This document shows positions 7,243 through 9,625 of a stretch of 9,625 bases of DNA, piece by piece. Within the stretch, counting starts at the first letter, position 1. Each line of letters begins with the position of its first letter. The stretch is from an uncultured Alphaproteobacteria bacterium (GTDB taxonomy: Bacteria; Pseudomonadota; Alphaproteobacteria; Micropepsales; Micropepsaceae). The position numbers were made by a program, and so were the translations under genes. The stretch is taken from the NCBI GenBank assembly GCA_937942205.1, contig CALDFO010000123.1, positions 1 to 9,625 on the forward strand, written 5' to 3'. The notes under the pieces were generated by a model. The model searched no databases. It was not told the origin of the DNA and saw nothing but the letters and a program-made list of their open reading frames with translations.

Positions 7243-8526
7243 ATGCCTAGCGTACCCGACGCAGCATACGGGCATATGGGCATGACGTCCCCCAGCACAG
7301 ATAGCCAGACCACTGGTAACCAGACCACTGGTAACCAGGCCACTGGCGACCAGACCGCGGGCCAGCTTGCGGCGCGCACCCCGGCGCATGACGAGCGCAC
7401 CACCTGCGGCGAGCTTTTCGACTGGTTCAACGCCAATCCCGCCGTTCTCGCAGTGGCGGTGCTGGACAGCCGCAGCGGCGCGGTGCTGGGGCTGGTCAAC
7501 CGCTTCATCTTCTTCGCCCGCTATGCCCGGCAATATGCGCCCGAGTTGTTCGGCCGCAAATCGGCGCTGAAACTGGCCAATCGCGCGCCGCTGGTGGTGG
7601 ATGCCGATGTGCGGGTCGCCGATCTGGGCGCGACCCTGCTGGTGGAAAATCCCGATGCGCTGGTGGAATGTTTCGTGGTGACGCGGCGGGGCCGCTATCT
7701 GGGCGTGGGCACCGGCGAGGCGCTTCTTCAGGGCAAGGTGCGCCTGCTGCAGGCGCGGGAAGAGGCGTTGTGCCGCGCCCTGAACGCCGAGACCAGCGCC
7801 AACAGCGCCAAAAGCGATTTCCTGGCGCTGATGAGCCACGAACTTCGCACGCCGCTGAACGCCATTATCGGATTTTCGGAAATATTGGGCAACGAACTGT
7901 TCGGGCCGCTGGGCCATGCCCGTTACCGGGAATATGCCAACGATGTGCATGGCGCGGGCCGTCACCTGCTGGCGCTGATCAACGACATTCTCGACCTGTC
8001 CAAAGCGGCGGCGGGCAAGTTCGAACTGCATTGCGAGGAGATCGCACTGTCCGACATCATCGGCGAATGCCTGAAACTGACGCGCGGCAAGGCGCTGGAG
8101 GGCGGCCTGCGCCTGTCCTGCGAGATGGCGCAAGGACTGCCCAATCTTCTGGTGGACCGGCTGCGCTTCAAGCAGGTGCTGCTGAATCTGTGCTCCAACG
8201 CCGTCAAGTTCACTTCGCCCGGCGGCACGGTGCAGGTGCACGCCCGCCATGGCGAGGCCGGCGATTTCGTGATCGAGGTGCGCGATACCGGCATTGGAAT
8301 GTCGCCGGAACAGGTGCCGGTGGCGCTGGAACCTTTCCGCCAGATCGCCTCACCCTTCGCCCGCAACACCGAAGGCACCGGCCTGGGCTTGGCGCTGGTC
8401 AAGTCGCTGGTGGAATGCCATGACGGGATTCTGGAGATCGACAGCGTGCTGCACCGGGGCACCACGGTGCGGGTGATCCTGCCACCCTCGCGCACGGTGA
8501 TGCGCCGCACGGCTCTATCCGCATGA
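7243..8526 (+). CDS. Soluble sensor histidine kinase with CBS-pair-like N-terminal region
   Basis: This 427-residue protein is the sensor half of a two-component system. Residues 1-50 are low-complexity and include the QTTGN repeat. Residues about 55-165 resemble a CBS pair (VLGLVNRFIFFARYA, then PLVVDADVRVADL, then FVVTRRGRYLGVGTG), of the sort joined to some GGDEF/EAL proteins, which may bind a nucleotide. The kinase core follows a short helical linker. The H box is SHELRTPLNAIIGFSEIL with phospho-acceptor His199. The N box is NLCSNAVKFT, the G1 box DTGIGM and the G2 box GTGLGLALVKSLV. There is no membrane segment or signal peptide, so it senses a cytoplasmic signal. No receiver domain or response regulator lies in the window, so its partner is unknown. 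The start is uncertain: ATGs at 7276 and 7282 are in frame and none has a strong ribosome site. Confidence 0.88.
   Translation: MPSVPDAAYGHMGMTSPSTDSQTTGNQTTGNQATGDQTAGQLAARTPAHDERTTCGELFDWFNANPAVLAVAVLDSRSGAVLGLVNRFIFFARYARQYAPELFGRKSALKLANRAPLVVDADVRVADLGATLLVENPDALVECFVVTRRGRYLGVGTGEALLQGKVRLLQAREEALCRALNAETSANSAKSDFLALMSHELRTPLNAIIGFSEILGNELFGPLGHARYREYANDVHGAGRHLLALINDILDLSKAAAGKFELHCEEIALSDIIGECLKLTRGKALEGGLRLSCEMAQGLPNLLVDRLRFKQVLLNLCSNAVKFTSPGGTVQVHARHGEAGDFVIEVRDTGIGMSPEQVPVALEPFRQIASPFARNTEGTGLGLALVKSLVECHDGILEIDSVLHRGTTVRVILPPSRTVMRRTALSA
7306..7362 (+). repeat. 15-bp in-frame tandem repeat in the kinase gene
   Basis: The unit CAGACCACTGGTAAC occurs twice without change (7306-7320, 7321-7335), once with three changes (7336-7350), and then as a partial fourth copy (7351-7362). 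It encodes QTTGN, QTTGN, QATGD, QTAG. Because the unit is a multiple of three, copy number can change without a frameshift. The segment is a flexible polar stretch before the sensor domain. Confidence 0.9.
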
Positions 8527-8603
8527 CCCTCCCCTTCGCGCGCGCCAGCGCGCATGGAAGGGGAGGTGGCCGTAGTACCGATCAGGTGCGAAGGACGGAG
8601 GGG
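8527..8603. repeat. Palindromic element between convergent genes
   Basis: CCTCCCCTTC (8528-8537) pairs with GAAGGGGAGG (8557-8566). Inside it GCGCGC (8538-8543) pairs with GCGCGC (8548-8553) around a GCCA loop, with ATG (8554-8556) bulged, for 16 bp in total. A further GGAGGGG at 8597-8603 can pair with the initial CCCTCC instead. It lies one base after the kinase stop and fills the gap to the convergent ABC gene. It could stop or stabilise transcripts from both sides, though there is no proper T tract. Similar GGGGAGGTGG-type palindromes are scattered in many alphaproteobacterial genomes. Confidence 0.72.
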
Positions 8604-8610
8604 TTGAAAA

Positions 8611-9625
8611 TCAAGTCGGATTTTCCAGGCTGAACAGCGCGGCGTCGTCGTCATAGCTGAACAGTTCGGCGAAGCGCGCCCAGCTCACCACCGTCTTCAG
8701 CGTCTCCTCGGCGGTGTCCTCGGCCATATGATCTTCCAGCTCGTCCAGGAAGCGGGTCTTGGGCGCCGAATGGCTGGCGCGTTCGTCCAGCACCTTCTTG
8801 ATATGCGCTGCCAGCGGCACCTGGGCGATCAGCGCGCGGGAGAAGATTTCCTTGCGCTCGTTCATCTCCCCATCCGCGAACCGCTTGCCCATATGGGTCA
8901 GCTTGATGTCGCCGCCCTCGACATCGGCCAGGCGCAGCAACTGTATCGCCTCGGCCACCGGAAACAACTCGTCCACTTCCAGTTCCTGCTCATAGGCCAC
9001 GTCGGGCAGGTCGGCCTTGCCGTTATAGGGCGCCGCCGCCAGCGCCTCGATCAGGCCCGAGATCAGGTTGGGCGAAACATGAGTCAGCGGCATCTCGATG
9101 CTGGCGCCCTGGGCCTGGACCTGGCGCATCCGCTCCACCCGCCGGGCGGTCATCTCGACATAGATGCGGTCCACATATTCCTCGAAGGCCGGGCTGGTGC
9201 GGTCGCGCGGCTGGGGCAGGTCGATGCGGATTTCCGACGCCACCCGGCCGGGATTGGACGAGAACAGCAGGACGCGGTCGCACATCAGCACCGCTTCCTC
9301 GATATTGTGGGTCACCAGGATGATGCCCTTGGTGGGAAGCTGCTTCTGGCCCCACAATTCGATCAGGTCGGTGCGCAGGTTTTCCGCCGTCAGCACATCC
9401 AGGGCGCTGAAGGGTTCGTCCATCAAAAGGATGTTGGGATGCACCACCACGGCGCGGGCGAAGCCCACGCGCTGGCGCATCCCGCCGGACAGCTCGCGCG
9501 GATAGGCGCTCTCATAGCCGTCCAGGCCGATCAGGTCGATGGCGGCCAGCGCCCGGCGGCGGATTTCCCCCTGGGGCAGGCCCAGCGCCTCCAAGCCAAG
9601 CTGCACATTCTCCAGCACCGTCATC
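8611..9625 (-). CDS. ABC transporter ATP-binding protein, nitrate/sulfonate/taurine type (5' end outside window)
   Basis: This is the ATPase of an importer in the NrtD/SsuB/TauB group. The part in view is 337 residues plus one base. It opens with [14 protein letters not shown], the region just after the Q-loop, so the Walker A motif and Q-loop lie beyond the window; the Met at 9624 is internal, not the start. The signature LSGGMRQR (residues 45-52), Walker B ILLMDEP (65-71), the D-loop SALD and the switch His106 in VTHN follow. After the ATPase core, from about residue 180 to the end, there is an added domain ([14 protein letters not shown], then [12 protein letters not shown]) that matches the AAA-associated C-terminal domain found in one subgroup of these transporters. 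The substrate cannot be told from the sequence. No permease or binding protein is in view; they may lie to the right. Confidence 0.9.
   Translation of the reverse strand, partial: MTVLENVQLGLEALGLPQGEIRRRALAAIDLIGLDGYESAYPRELSGGMRQRVGFARAVVVHPNILLMDEPFSALDVLTAENLRTDLIELWGQKQLPTKGIILVTHNIEEAVLMCDRVLLFSSNPGRVASEIRIDLPQPRDRTSPAFEEYVDRIYVEMTARRVERMRQVQAQGASIEMPLTHVSPNLISGLIEALAAAPYNGKADLPDVAYEQELEVDELFPVAEAIQLLRLADVEGGDIKLTHMGKRFADGEMNERKEIFSRALIAQVPLAAHIKKVLDERASHSAPKTRFLDELEDHMAEDTAEETLKTVVSWARFAELFSYDDDAALFSLENPT

Noticed and set aside
7306..7362. CRISPR-like or iteron array
   Set aside because: The units are contiguous 15-bp coding repeats without spacers, inside a kinase gene; nothing suggests a CRISPR array or origin.
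5752..8250. Long minus-strand frames (384 and 342 codons) opposite purT and the kinase
   Set aside because: Both are antisense to well-supported genes and lack recognisable motifs.

Overview
The window reads as ordinary chromosomal DNA of a GC-rich bacterium, most likely an alphaproteobacterium. The evidence is the gene style (a soluble HisKA-type kinase with a SHELRTPLNAIIGFSEIL box, a GEAS-type acetolactate synthase, a TTGACG/TAGGGT promoter) and the intergenic palindromic repeats. Genus cannot be settled from the sequence. Eight protein genes are supported, two of them cut by the window edges, plus one probable leader-peptide gene. There are no tRNA or rRNA genes, CRISPR array, insertion sequence or phage genes that I can see.

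Layout. Positions 1-708 (minus) hold the 5' part of serB (phosphoserine phosphatase). It is divergent, across only 35 bp, from miaA (744-1658, plus; tRNA dimethylallyltransferase). Next comes a regulatory leader (about 1665-1849) with a promoter, a 15-residue reading frame containing Leu-Leu-Val-Leu, a strong hairpin and an intrinsic terminator. It precedes ilvB (1850-3655), ilvN (3655-4176, overlapping by one base) and ilvC (4300-5316). These three give the two subunits of acetohydroxyacid synthase and the ketol-acid reductoisomerase, the first two common steps of valine/leucine/isoleucine synthesis. The ilvN-ilvC gap carries an inverted pair of REP-like hairpins, and a second palindromic element and a clear terminator (5438-5473) follow ilvC.

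From 5525 a GFA-family zinc protein is translationally coupled to purT (5998-7188), the formate-dependent purine enzyme. A CBS-pair-like soluble sensor histidine kinase (7243-8526) follows, with a 15-bp tandem repeat near its N-terminus. It converges on an ABC-transporter ATPase of the nitrate/sulfonate/taurine type with a C-terminal extra domain (8611-9625, minus, cut at the right edge). A third kind of palindrome fills the convergent gap.

The most interesting content is regulatory rather than a new protein system. It is a probable branched-chain amino acid attenuator whose leader peptide may be translated from a leaderless transcript, and a REPIN-like element inside the ilv operon whose two arms show compensatory changes. 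I found no convincing undescribed multi-gene system.
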